The position numbers and the translations under genes are program-made. Below, piece by piece: positions 53,486 to 64,000 of a stretch of 64,000 nucleotides of DNA (its first letter is position 1; each line of letters begins with the position of its first letter). The notes beneath the pieces are model-generated. The model made no database searches. It had not been told where the DNA came from and saw only the letters and a list, made by a program, of their open reading frames with translations. This DNA is from Epithemia pelagica (lineage: Eukaryota > Bacillariophyta > Bacillariophyceae > Surirellales > Surirellaceae): positions 682,001 to 746,000 of the forward strand of contig OX337239.1 of assembly GCA_946965045.2 (NCBI GenBank), written 5' to 3'.

Positions 53486-54868
53486 GTATTCCAACAAGAG
53501 GTGCTTGCCTGGTTTCATGGACTCTTGTTCTCTGGTGTGTCATGGTTCCGTCTGGGTGAATTTTCACCCCCCACCGAACGTGTGCACCACCAACTGCCAG
53601 TACGTAAGCGGGTGCAAGAAGCAAAAGAAGCACGCCATGGATCCATCCCTCGGTGGTTGGTTCGGTTGTTTGTGGGGGCTGGAAGAAAGAACCTGGACGA
53701 GGACACTGGTGGGATTGCACAAGAGTCCTCCATGAGACCTGTGTGTTGCGACTTTGTTTGACGACAAGTGTGGTTCGGTGGACCTGGCAGGGATGAGAAC
53801 ATGTGGTGGTGTGTACCGTCAGGGACAAGCATCGTCATGCCTTGCTGCTTTCTGGTCTTGACTATCGAATATCGAAACACAATCGCATCGGGACACTGTT
53901 TGGGTGTAGAAAAAGACTTGCCGAAGGTACGCCTTCTAGTCTCTTTTTGCATGGACAACTTTGGGGGGTCAAGTGATTCGCCATTTGGCCTCGCTTTGTT
54001 GTTTCTCCCACATGCTTGTAGGTGTTGTGTGATTTCTCCTCCATCATGCCATGCTGGACATGAGGACAAGTCGAACTGATTTGTGCGGAATGGTGTACTC
54101 TTTCTCTTTGGCGATCCAATTACCGCAACGAAAGACGTAATCACCACAGTGCCTACATACATCAAGTGCCGTCCAAAACCAAAGAGGTTGATCCTTGTCA
54201 ACGCAATAGTAGTGGACTTTATAGTATATTCTACCCTTCCCTAGATTTGTACCACAAGATCTTGGGGGACAACGGTTCAATTTTCTTTGGCACACAGATA
54301 TTGCGCGACTGACCTCGTGCGGGTTTCGGTGCAAACTTCGAGACTGACATTTTCTCTTCAAGATTCTGATGCCTTTCGAACGACATTAGATATATTATAT
54401 TGTAATATGGCAAGAGGCGGAGGACGACGAAACAAATACAAAAAGGGTGTCTAGGTAGGTCGCGATGCGAGTTGGACGGGTGGAACAATTCTTCAGTGTA
54501 AAGGACCTCTGTTGCAAGCATGTAATATCTGCATTCGAGAGACTGACCTATCATCAAACTCGGTGATTTTGCGGCTTCACCGCCGTTTGTGCTGTATTCG
54601 TTCTGCTCTATAGACAGAGAACAGTTGCAGAAGTTTGCATCCAACACCATTGTACGATAATTGGTGGTAGTGGTGAAATTGTTGATTAGTTATTGGACCA
54701 CGAAGACAACTCACAAAAAGAAGAGAGATTTCTTTATCTTGCCGCCCATTCAAGTGTTCAAAGAGATCGAAAAGGGCACCAGTGTCGCTTGTGGACGTGC
54801 AACGAGAGTCGTCGAGAAATAATTCAGCAACAAGAGAACACCAAAACAAGCGATAAAATATATCGAGC
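53486..54868. other. intergenic before the Kelch-ROC-COR-TIR gene
   Basis: 1.4 kb. A 228-codon minus-strand frame (53515-54201) has no protein-like composition and is not accepted. The promoter of the next gene should be here. Confidence 0.4.
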
Positions 54869-57800
54869 ATGGCTGACCAAAAGCACAACAACAATGCCCA
54901 GCAACAGTCTTCCCACAACGACGCGGTAGACTTACTCCATCGAGAAGTACGAGCCTCGAATCTCGTATTACCCGAAATCGAGTGGACAAGTCACAATGCA
55001 ACGACGCCAGGCTCTAATACAGCTCCACCAGCCAACACAAAGAGTTTGTCTCCTCCTCCTTCGTGGCCTCCTCTGAAAGCGGGAGGATGCAGCATGAGAG
55101 TTGCCGTAACCTTGCCCAACACCAACGATCCTCACCAGGAGGGCGCTTTCGAAACCATTGTTGTAATAGGTGGTGGCTCGGGACCCGGCACGACGTCGGT
55201 TCAATGGTTGCCTGGAAGTCCTAGCACTGCTCCAGATGACGGAGGCAACGCATGGCAACCAAAGTGGTTGACGGGGCCTAGTATGTCTCACAAACGACAA
55301 GGACACGCCGCAGTTGTCTGCAATGAACACGTCTATGTCATGGGTGGTGTGGGTCTTGACAGTATTGAACTCATCCCTATCAAGGCCTTTGATCGTCGAT
55401 CTTATTTAACGAACTGGGTGGTCATGTCGTGTCGATTGACATGTAAACGATGGGGGTGTTCGGCAGTGGCAATACTCAATCGATACGTAGTTGTCATGGG
55501 AGGATATGATCTAGCATCGGTTGATTTGTTGGACACTCGGACCAACACTGTCGTTCCTGGACCAGAAATGCGACTGGGACGATGTTTTTTTGGAGCGGCC
55601 GTTCTGGAACACAAGAACCAAATTTGGGTATCAGGAGGTTGCAAGGGGTACAATGGAGAAACCTACGACTCTTTGGAATCGATCGAGTTTCATGGATCTT
55701 CTCCACCTTTCTTTTCGGCATCTAAGTGGGCCTTGTACGATGAATATAGCTTTTATGACAAGATGAGACTGCGCAAGCCACGTTGTGAGCACTCCATGGT
55801 GGCCGTGGGCGATTGCCTCATTGTCGCAGGCGGAAGAAAGTCCCCCCAATCGGAAGCCGTACCATTCGTGGAAGTTGTGGATACAGAACGACGACTTGTG
55901 TGGAGATTGCCCGATCTCACAATTCCGCGGACGCGAATGGCCATGGTGCGAATTGCAGACGAATATCTCTTGGTCCTGGGAGGAGAAACCAACAAGTTGG
56001 AATCGCTTCCCCTCTACAACGAAAACACACTTTGTGAAAAGGTAGGTCGAATGACTCGTTCACAGAATGACGTGGGGAATTTGCCTCTAATGGCTCTCAA
56101 CTATTTTTACCATGTGATTGATAACAGTTGTACCGACAGGCATTAGCAAAGGGTTCGCAACCACCGAATCAATTGCGAGTCATGGTGTGTGGTTCATATG
56201 GTGTGGGTAAAACCAATTGTGTCAGGTCACTCCGCAATTTGGAGTTCAATCCTGTTTATGAATCAACTGAAGGCATTGATGCTAACGCAGGACGGATCGA
56301 GCAACATTGCATCCGCCAGAACAGTGTGGAGCCACAAGATCAAACGAATCTGCAGCAAGACGAAACAAACCATGATTTTCGAAGGGGTCTCCGTTGGTAT
56401 TTGCAACAAACTCCCCTCAAGTTCCATGGTCGAACGAATCGGAAAAACCAACAAGATGAAGATGATTCTGAATGGGATACGTCCATTCAACACCCGGAGG
56501 CCGATCATCGTGCAGAGCCAGTCCAGCAGAAACCAGCTCAAACTGCACCAAAATCGAGACTCAACTTTTTATGGCCAAAATGGCAAGCTGCAAAATCACC
56601 AAGCCGACGTGGTGGTTCGGAAGCAAAACGGGAAAAAGTTGAGAAGTTTCAGAAACAAAACCGGCATTTGGAAACATTACCCGAGCCCTTCCGGGACGAC
56701 ATGAGACAAGCACAAAATTCGCCTCATGTCAACAAGAGGTCTGATGACTTGCAAATTGGCGACCTCACTCTGACGCTGTGGGACTTTGCGGGCCAAGTGC
56801 AATATCAAGGCATGCATCAGATCTTTTTTCGAGAATACTGCCTGTATATGCTCGTGATGAACTTGCAATATGACAAGGACCGTGATGAACAAGTTGGAAA
56901 GGAGGAAGAAATGATCCGCGATGCACAACTTTGGTTAAACGCGATTGTGTCATCGGCAGGACCACACGTTGGGTTGTTGGTGGTTGGCACCCATGCTGAT
57001 GATGATGCATTTGATTCAAAAGCCGACGCTGAAGAGAGGTTGAAATCACTTTTAGAAGAGCTCAGATCTCGAGCAAGTTCGACTGACTGGGAACATGCTT
57101 TGAAAAACGCACACACAGCTGTGGTGGACAACAAAAGTGGAAAATGGATCAATGAGCTACGACAGACCCTGTTCAAATGCTCCGAGTCTCTACTGCATGG
57201 AATGAAAGAAGTTCCGTTGCGATGGCTCCGCTTGGGAGATAAATTGAAGCAAATGCCGTTGGAGTCGGATCGGTTTTGCCTCCCGCTAGACAAAGCGAGG
57301 GAGGTGGCCATGACATTATCCTTCACTACTGGGGACGGTCTAACTGACGTCAAAGCGGCCTTGTCGTTTCTGGACAGAATGGGGAAACTTATCTACGTAA
57401 AAGAAAACGGGCTGGATCATTGGGTGTTTCCCCACCCCCAAAAGCTTCTCATGGTTCTCAAATCGCTCTTCGCACCGTTTGTAACAAAAAAGGAACCAGT
57501 TGAGTGGAATTCAAATGAATGGCAGGACTATGTAAACAAGGGTCTTTTGAATACAAACGCCCTCACTTCGCTGTGGAGGCATTTCGAGGACCATGCTCAA
57601 CTGCGAAGTTTATTGGCTCAGTGTGGGATCATTTTAGATTTGGGAGATCATGTTGTTGTTCCTTCGCTATTGCCCAACAATGAAAAGACATTGCCACAGC
57701 TCCCCTACAGGCAAGAGGATGGTGTACATATGGATATGAAAGTACAAACAGTCTGTGGGACGCATCTTCCATACTCTCTTTTCCCGTATGTTTTGGCCCG

Positions 57801-60033
57801 TTTCCATCGTGAATTGGGTCGTCCAGACCAGACTCTGGAGTTAATGGGTCGTATTCACAGTGTATTAATCCTGAATCATCAGAACGAGAAATTGGCCAGG
57901 CACTCCATCAATGTTAAGTTGTGTTATTTGTTGCTTGAAGCAGATCAACTACAACACCCTATATCGCTCACGGTCAGGACAGTTTGCTGGGATGGCAGAG
58001 AACACAAGGAAACAACTGTTGCTATATGCATCGAAGTTGTAAAACTCTTGCACAAGATCACAAAACAACGATATGGGTGGATGGAGCTACGGTCATGGGT
58101 AAGCACCATCAAACCCTGCAATGGTTTGACACATGACTGGTGCATGCTGGAAACCACACCAGCCAAGGGAACTCTGAAACTGTCCGCGTCATGTCCCAAA
58201 GTTTGCGTTGTTACCGGCGAACATACTCTGTTGGATACTGTCTCAGATGTGAGTCAACAAGCGTTTGAAAGGCAAGATGGAATGGAGACACTCATCTCCC
58301 GAGCAGATGAGGAAATCGAGGATTTCCGAGAGGGAAGGTGGGGAATATTAGAGGCACGGTGGGACCCAGATCGTTGTCCCCTTGCAAAGGTGGAAAACCA
58401 GTTGGTCTCTAGGACGGCAGACTTGTATGGTCGTCTTCTTCGCGTCAACGGGAATCACTTTGTCGGAGACAAAACTGCTGAAGACTCCATTTCATTCGAC
58501 CAGAACAATGCATCGGGGATTATGGAGCAAGAAGATTTGTTGCAGCGAGCAGTTAAGAAGTTGCTTGAGGTGTACGTTTGTTTGGCAAATGTTGAGACCC
58601 TTGACCACCCGATCGATACACATATTGAACATTCTGTGTTTTTGAGCCACCGCGGTGAGGAAGATATAAAGTCATATGTTGCTCGGTTATGGGAACTACT
58701 TCAAAAAGCCCATGCATGTTCAGCTTTCTTTGATCGCAAATCGTTGGCCCCAGGTGATATAGCGGAAACGAAGATGATTCGAACGGCCATGTCGTGCCAG
58801 ATTGGGGTAGTAACACTCATTCGTGGATACTTTACGTCCAAATGGTGTCTCCGAGAGTTTGGAATATTTTCAGCTCGGAATAAGTTGCAGAACAGACGTC
58901 TTGAAACCAGTTCTCCAGGTTCATTGCCAAGGACGTTCGTCCTTGTTGCAGATGCGTTTGAGAACGAAGCAATCGATCTTTGTCTTCCTGGGACGAGAAG
59001 GAAACTCCCTAAATGGGATATACCTCAAGCAGTACGACGTGAAAGAGATTTGAGCTATGAACATGCCAGTCAGGTTGTGGACGCCATCATAAACCGTAAG
59101 ACTATGCTTGATGCACAAATACGGTGCCCTGCTGATACGAGGACGACCAAAGCTGATGGAAGCTATATACCACCGACATGGCAACCTGATCAGCCTTGGA
59201 CTCATGCTTCTCCAAATAATGCAACACCTGGAGAAGTTGAAGGAGGTTATTTTCTTCCCGAACGTCCCATGAGTGGTCCATTTCAGCTTGAGAATTGGTC
59301 GTTAGACAATCAACCTTCGAAAAGTCTCATAGAAGACCCTTGGCCGACAGGAATTGACGCAAACGTTTCTTCATCGCCTCTGCAGGGTAAGTCTCCGCTA
59401 GCTTCAGTCGCTTCGGAGTTTTCAGCCACACACCCGAGGAAGGCAGAGTTCGTGCCACCAGTGCATCAACCTCCCACGGATTGGTTTCCTCCAGCGACGG
59501 CAGACGCAGTAGACAGAGAAGGAGTGCAAACAGGAAACCTATCGCCACCAGATCAGCCTGTGTTTGTGGATGACATTGACACGAGTCGAAACATTTCTCA
59601 AGCAATACTGGCAAGTGTCCCGATGGGACAGCCTGAACCTCCGGCAGAAACAGCATCACATGCTCCATACCCAGCTGAGTTGTCCTTGCCCATTCGACAC
59701 TTGGAAATCAAGGAAACATGCTTGCTACCGGCACAGCAAGTTTCCAGTTCGTTGGATGCGGACTCGGCTCATTCCACTCCCTCCAAAAGGACTCTTGGCT
59801 CGTCGTCTCTCACAACCATGACCGAAACGGCTGAACGAGACGAGGACAAGTACCAACCAGATAGGTTTACACTACCCCAACGTTTGGAAAAGGTTGAAGG
59901 CGTTTTCGGAGCAGCACCCAACACGAACAAAATTGTAGAGCGCATGACTTGGTTGGAAGAACAGTACGGCTTGGACGGAACGAATTTGAAGCCACTTGAG
60001 CGTATGCAAAAGCTGGAGGAACGCCTGCAATAG
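54869..60033 (+). CDS. Kelch-ROC-COR-TIR receptor-like protein, two exons
   Basis: Exons 54869-56041 and 56128-60033; intron 56042-56127 (86 nt, GTAGGT..TAACAG), phase 0; 1692 residues. Exon 1 (1-391) has Kelch repeats with paired Gly (VYVMGGVG, YVVVMGGYD, IWVSGGCKG, LIVAGGRK, LLVLGGETN). Exon 2 has a ROC GTPase: P-loop GSYGVGKT (413-420), a long polar insertion, DFAGQ (610-614, G3) and THAD (679-682, G4-like). A COR region follows (VPLRWLRLGDKL, AALSFLDRMGKLIYV, WVFPHPQKLL). A TIR domain is at about 1227-1390 (HSVFLSHRGEED, AFFDRKSLAPGD, FTSKWCLREF), with the CxxE Glu at 1301 that is catalytic in TIR NADases. A disordered part and a helical tail end it. GTP-switched TIR signalling, perhaps immune or cell death, is inferred. 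The 12-nt later acceptor (CGACAG) would also keep frame. Confidence 0.85.
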
Positions 60034-60703
60034 TTGACAACACACTGTGGGTTGTTGCTCCAGATTCAAGGCTAGATGATGTCAACTGACCTAGCGATTT
60101 CAAATGGTTCGGAACATGTACCATGGATAGTCGCAGTGGTGGTCATGAATAGACGGCTCTCGTTCCACCATAGCTGTGACGAGAGCAAAATCAAGATACA
60201 TTGTGCATGTCTGAACCGATTCATAGACTCATGAACCCATCGTGTTGAAGGTACACAAGAAACATGTCGATCTCAAACTCTTCGATCAACTTCTAGACCA
60301 AAAGTTCATTGTGCATAGCTGGACCTATTCAATAAGCGCACCGTCTAAGACTCTAGACCCATGTCGTGTTTTCTCAACGCACACAAGTCACTCTCGCACT
60401 CCCAAAGGAATAACTAGAACACAAGTCAATCTCCCACACAAAGGAACAACTCGAAAGAATCCATCGTTACCCAGAATCGCACACAATTGTATCAAACGTG
60501 AAAGGGAAAGCAACACGAACATATGACATGTTGGAGAAAGAAAAGCTCAGCTGATGTAGCTATATGGTTGTTGGTTACGCGCATTGACCCGAAACGAGTT
60601 CATTGGCATATAGTTTGCACATAGTTCTGGCATTGTCGTCAAACGAAACTAGATTTCTTCCTCCCATCTTGGATTGTTTCTTCGTTTCATGTCCTCAGCG
60701 TGT
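60034..60703. other. intergenic, convergent genes
   Basis: 670 bp with no supported gene. A small frame at 60242-60526 has no conserved text. Confidence 0.4.
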
Positions 60704-60913
60704 TTAAATAATGACCTTTTGCAAGCCCGGTGGCAAGGATTGTGTCAATTTCTCGGCCTTTTCGGAATCTCGTACCACCAAGGTATACAACAGGCGGGAG
60801 CATCGAATCTTGAATTTGGTTTGGGCATCTCGTTTCCGAATTTTGACCAATTTGGCATCGGGTCGTCGGGCCTTTTGCAAAAAGTCTCGAATGTCCGTAA
60901 TTTGTTTCGGCAT
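60704..60913 (-). CDS. RPL38: large-subunit ribosomal protein eL38
   Basis: 69 residues, the normal length for eL38, from the ATG at 60913. Family text is easy to recognise: [35 protein letters not shown] and [14 protein letters not shown]. eL38 is a small protein of the cytosolic 60S subunit. The open frame continues upstream of the ATG through a stretch with splice-acceptor-like sequence (CTGTTTCAG), so a 5' UTR intron is likely. Divergent from the reductase-like gene. Very sure call; it also confirms a eukaryotic nuclear genome. Confidence 0.97.
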   Translation of the reverse strand: MPKQITDIRDFLQKARRPDAKLVKIRKRDAQTKFKIRCSRLLYTLVVRDSEKAEKLTQSLPPGLQKVII

Positions 60914-61394
60914 GGTCTTTTCTGTGGATCTAGGCAGATACGTCAAAACAAACTGGAATCCTGAAACAGAAGAGAGAGACACGGCAAAACAACAACACAA
61001 AATCGGGAGGCCAAAACAAATGAGACGGCGTGTTTTTGAGAGTGTGGCACAACAAGTGCACTTTATCCTTCCAACTTCCACTGACGACGCTCTTTCTCCT
61101 CCTTGGTCATTCTCTAAATCGAACCAAACCACTTACAACACAACAACAACGAGACTGTTCTCTCCCAGAAGCTTCGCGGTTGCGGCATCCGTCCGTAGCA
61201 CAGTAATAGTAAAATCGGTAAGCGGTAAGAGTCATGCAGTCGCATAAAATTGTTTGGGTCGCTTTTGTTGCGGTCACATTCAGTCGCACTGACGTCACAG
61301 GCGCTCTTCCAAAAATCTTTCGTTCTCTCATTCCATCAAGCAGATCAGCTCGTGTTGCAGCAAGCATTTCAAGTTTGCTCCAAGGAAGGAAATC
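60914..61394. promoter_or_regulatory. divergent promoter region
   Basis: 480 bp shared by the eL38 gene and the reductase-like gene. It probably contains the eL38 5' UTR with a possible intron. No defined motif. Confidence 0.35.
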
Positions 61395-62345
61395 ATGATG
61401 AAATCGTCCTTTCTGACAACGGGACTGTTGGTATTGGTGGCAGCTACTCGAGCGGACGCGTGGATTTCATCCTCTCCCTTGGCGACGAGATTCATCCGAC
61501 GACCCATGACAACCACCACCACAAACAAGCCCATTATGAGTTTTACGACGACGCAATTGCAGGCGACGGAAATCATTGGATCGGGTCGAATTGGTTCCTT
61601 GTTGGCGGAAGCGGGAGATTGTGTGGTGCTCGGTCGGAACGATGCCATTGATCCAAACAATGTGGGTCAGCCCATTTTCATTGCCACGCGCAACGATGCC
61701 CTGGAAGGCATTGTCAATGCCTGTCCGGCATCGCGCAAGGACGATTTGGTCTTTTTGCAAAATGGATATTTAGACAACTTTTTGTCAGTGCATGGTTTGT
61801 TGGACAATACCCAAGCCTTGCTGTACTTGTCCGTCACGGCCAAGGGTGCGACACCGATTGATGGGATTACCTCCGTCAATCCGGAAGGTTTGACGGCTGC
61901 CACCGGCAAGCATGCTCAGGCCCTGTCCGATCGATTGGCCAAACTCGGCTTGAAGTGTAAGGTCGTGTCGGCCCAAGACTATCGTCCGGCCATGCTGGAA
62001 AAACTCATTTGGATTTCCACCTACATGTTGGTGGGAACGGCCAAGGGTTGTTCGTCCGTCGGACAGGCCGGAAAAGAGTATGGCGATGTGGTGGAACAAG
62101 TGGTACAAGAATTGGTCACAGCCTCGAGTCAAGCGGAAACGCCTCCCGTCGTGTTTGAATCCGGAACTCTGCAACGATTGCAAGCCTATACCGACGTGGT
62201 GACTGATTTTCCCTGTGCGGTCAAGGAATTTGAATGGCGAAATCAATTCTTTTATCATTTGGGTCAAGGCACAGCCTGTCCCACACACAATGCTCTTTTG
62301 CAAGACTGTGCCGCACAAGGCAAATTGGGGTTTGAGTTGCCATGA
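61395..62345 (+). CDS. ketopantoate reductase-like NAD(P)-binding protein, targeted
   Basis: 316 residues from ATG 61395 (61398 possible). Residues 1-22 are a signal peptide (LLVLVAATRADAW), then a basic Ser/Thr-rich stretch up to about 55. With the aromatic residue after ADA this resembles a diatom plastid bipartite presequence, although the ASAF motif is not typical. A Rossmann start follows (EIIGSGRIGSLLAEAGDCVVLGR), then text of the ApbA/PanE type: LVFLQNGYLDNFL, ALLYLSVTAKGATPIDG and EKLIWISTYMLVG in the C-terminal helical part. The family reduces 2-ketopantoate in pantothenate synthesis or acts on related 2-keto acids; substrate is not assigned because cofactor and catalytic residues are only partly clear. 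Confidence 0.7.
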   Translation: MMKSSFLTTGLLVLVAATRADAWISSSPLATRFIRRPMTTTTTNKPIMSFTTTQLQATEIIGSGRIGSLLAEAGDCVVLGRNDAIDPNNVGQPIFIATRNDALEGIVNACPASRKDDLVFLQNGYLDNFLSVHGLLDNTQALLYLSVTAKGATPIDGITSVNPEGLTAATGKHAQALSDRLAKLGLKCKVVSAQDYRPAMLEKLIWISTYMLVGTAKGCSSVGQAGKEYGDVVEQVVQELVTASSQAETPPVVFESGTLQRLQAYTDVVTDFPCAVKEFEWRNQFFYHLGQGTACPTHNALLQDCAAQGKLGFELP

Positions 62346-62885
62346 CGCGACGGACGGTGGTGAAAATCAAACCGTGACAGACAGATTAGAAACAAATTCT
62401 ATGCATTAGGCTATTGGCTTGCTTTCGAGGTAGAATCGTAGTGACGAGAGGCAACTTTGACAATAACGAAACAGTCCAGAGCGTTGCAACGAATCCTGTT
62501 TGCGGCTCGTTTCATTGTTACTTGTGTCCAAGCGATGTGATGATTCCTTGTTACTCCTCGTTTCATTGTCACTCTTGTTCTCTATTCCCACAGATGTGCT
62601 GTAAAGCTTTTGTGATGAACAACCAACATGTCGTGTGAATGACACGCGAACAATCTTGTATCTCAGGTAGACGACTGTATGCACGTTGAAAATTGGAGTC
62701 ACCGTGCTTCGATCATGGCTCTGCCATGCCTTTGCGGCTGTGGGACAACGATGACGACAAGATGATGATGAAAGTATGGCACTAGTCGTTTTATTGTGGC
62801 AATCATACTACTTATTGGAATTGGAAAGGGCGTAAGAAATACCCACGACAATAAGGCGCCCAGAAACAAAGACCATGGGTCAAAT
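62346..62885. other. intergenic, convergent genes
   Basis: 540 bp. A hydrophobic minus-strand frame (62986-62699) overlaps the end of the next gene and is not supported as a gene. Confidence 0.4.
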
Positions 62886-64000
62886 CTATCCAAAAGTTGT
62901 AATGTGATACACTGCATCAGGGTCAATGCGCACCCAAAGATCCGGGTCAAAAATGCCGCGGTTATGGTTTTCTTTTTCAAGTTCACTGCCTGCGGTATCA
63001 GCGTGCTTTAAACTCTGCTCGACGAGTTCAACTTCAATCTCTTCCGAAGAACCTTTTTTACATGGACTTCCACTCTGGACAAAAACCGGGACAACATCGT
63101 CGTGTCCAAGGTCAAACGTTTGAAACTTTAGATTGTTCTCGATCACAGTCCCAAACCGAACCTTCATGGATCGAAGCAAATCAAGACCAACAATCACCAA
63201 GGGTTTCTTCATCAAGGAGTTTTGGACAAGGAAAGACACCCCTCCCATTTTGCTGTCGTTGGTGCGGTGAACGCCCACAATGAGGAGCGATGGTTCTCGA
63301 CCTTGTAATCAGGGGGGAGGTCGGCTCTCCAATCCCCCTCGAAAACCAACGTAGTATCGTCACAAAACTTTGGGAAGACACAGAAGTCATGGATCATGAT
63401 ACTGCCAAACTTTCGGAGATGGAATTTGGCGGTCTCAAAAACGCGGTCAGGATCAAGTTCAGAGCCAAACATGTAGATTTCAAACGTGAATACGCGGCGG
63501 CCAGGGTTCATGGGCTTGAGAAGCCTAGTGACCATTTTGGGGGGATATTCGCCAGCATCCAAGAAGATATTTTTAAAAACTTCTTGGTCAGAGAACATTT
63601 CGCGCATGTAGCGGCTTATGTTGATGGCGTAGGAACCAAACGCCGCTGCAAGGTTTACATCATCATTTTTGGTCCCGTTTTCCATCTTTTGCTTGTAAAG
63701 AAGACACAGCGACCCGCAAACGGCCCAACAGAGGCGTGAGCTGCACTCTTGGGTCCAGTACAGCATATTTTCCACGCGGTGAAACTCTTCTGGGTGGTTG
63801 AAAATCGTTGGCCCACTCTGGTCCTCGGCAAACTCAGGAAAGGCCCTCAGCATTTCCTGTAGAGGGTCACAAACTTTGGCACTGTATTCATCAGTACTTT
63901 TGATCACGCGATCCCCTCCTTTCCGGATGTACGCATCCAAGCGACCAGCGCGGTGTTGTCTCGTCAAAAAGTTCCCCCACCAATCGGGTGATAGTGTGTG
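62886..64000 (-). pseudogene. papain-fold-like protein, 5' end outside window, frameshifted
   Basis: The frame is open to the window edge at 64000 (text ..LSPDWWGNFLTRQ), so the N-terminus is missing. A helical region has ECSSRLCWAVCG, which resembles the papain CGSCWAF site. Further on, KVENH at about 63300-63290 is followed in the next frame by LLIVGVH and FLVQNSL, which matches the papain-type HA(V/L)LVVG..NS block (active-site His and Asn). The frames join if one base is missing between 63290 and 63289. The second frame then runs to TAG at 62888-62886 through LVIVGLDLLRSM and an acidic tail. It may be a pseudogene, an assembly error, or carry a tiny intron. Peptidase activity is not proven. 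Confidence 0.5.

Noticed and set aside
53515-54201. 228-codon minus-strand frame
   Set aside because: No domain and composition like random DNA; overlaps the 3' flank of the Cys-rich gene.
62699-62986. 95-codon hydrophobic minus-strand frame
   Set aside because: Overlaps the end of the papain-like gene in another frame; no homology or splice link seen.
1-64000. CRISPR arrays, rRNA and tRNA genes
   Set aside because: No spaced direct repeats and no rRNA-like or convincing tRNA-like sequence was recognised by eye. A covariance-model scan (tRNAscan-SE, Infernal) would be decisive and was not possible.

Overview
This window is nuclear DNA from a stramenopile alga, most likely a pennate diatom. 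The evidence is short introns (86-156 nt, GT..AG), a Copia-type LTR retrotransposon with diatom-like proteins, an eukaryotic ribosomal protein eL38 gene, a vacuolar sorting receptor, a protein with a secretory or plastid-type N-terminus, and several protein families I associate with diatoms (short basic or disordered proteins with VRF..GDNP or W..RGLE motifs). No species is claimed. About 20 genes or gene remnants lie on both strands, separated by 0.3-2 kb of AT-moderate intergenic DNA.

Layout. 1-9.4 kb: an ankyrin protein, an RRM/zinc-knuckle RNA-binding protein, a PP28-like/SAP protein and a three-exon vacuolar sorting receptor. 9.5-16.3 kb: a cluster of secreted PAN/apple-like proteins (two intact genes and one pseudogene with doubled PAN domains) surrounding a MORN-repeat gene. 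17-18.6 kb: a low-complexity protein whose inverted paralogue, broken by one TAG, lies at 38.8-40.4 kb. 20.6-27.6 kb: satellite-like repeats, a tandem duplication of about 370 bp, then a complete and very young Copia element (two 238-bp LTRs differing at one base, 5-bp target duplication ACTAC). 28.6-41.6 kb: a diatom-type hypothetical gene, an ER-retained GH18-like pseudo-enzyme (C-terminal KDEL) and a 1371-residue disordered protein. 42.2-46.2 kb: a tail-to-tail pair of CRAL-TRIO paralogues. 47.9-53.5 kb: three hypothetical genes. 54.9-60.0 kb: a two-exon gene for a 1692-residue Kelch-ROC-COR-TIR protein. 60.7-64 kb: ribosomal protein eL38, a ketopantoate-reductase-like protein with a targeting presequence, and the 3' part of a papain-fold-like gene that seems to have lost one base.

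Two items stand out. First, the Kelch-ROC-COR-TIR protein joins a propeller-type sensor, a GTPase switch and a TIR domain that keeps the CxxE glutamate of TIR NADases, so it could be an innate immune or cell-death receptor. Second, the Copia element carries, directly next to its 5' LTR, a 14-nt primer-binding site perfectly complementary to a sequence inside its own LTR. This is the sign of self-primed reverse transcription (as in Tf1) rather than tRNA priming. The element also has an extra coiled-coil ORF before gag, a single TAA between in-frame gag and pol, and a pol frame running about 180 nt into the 3' LTR.
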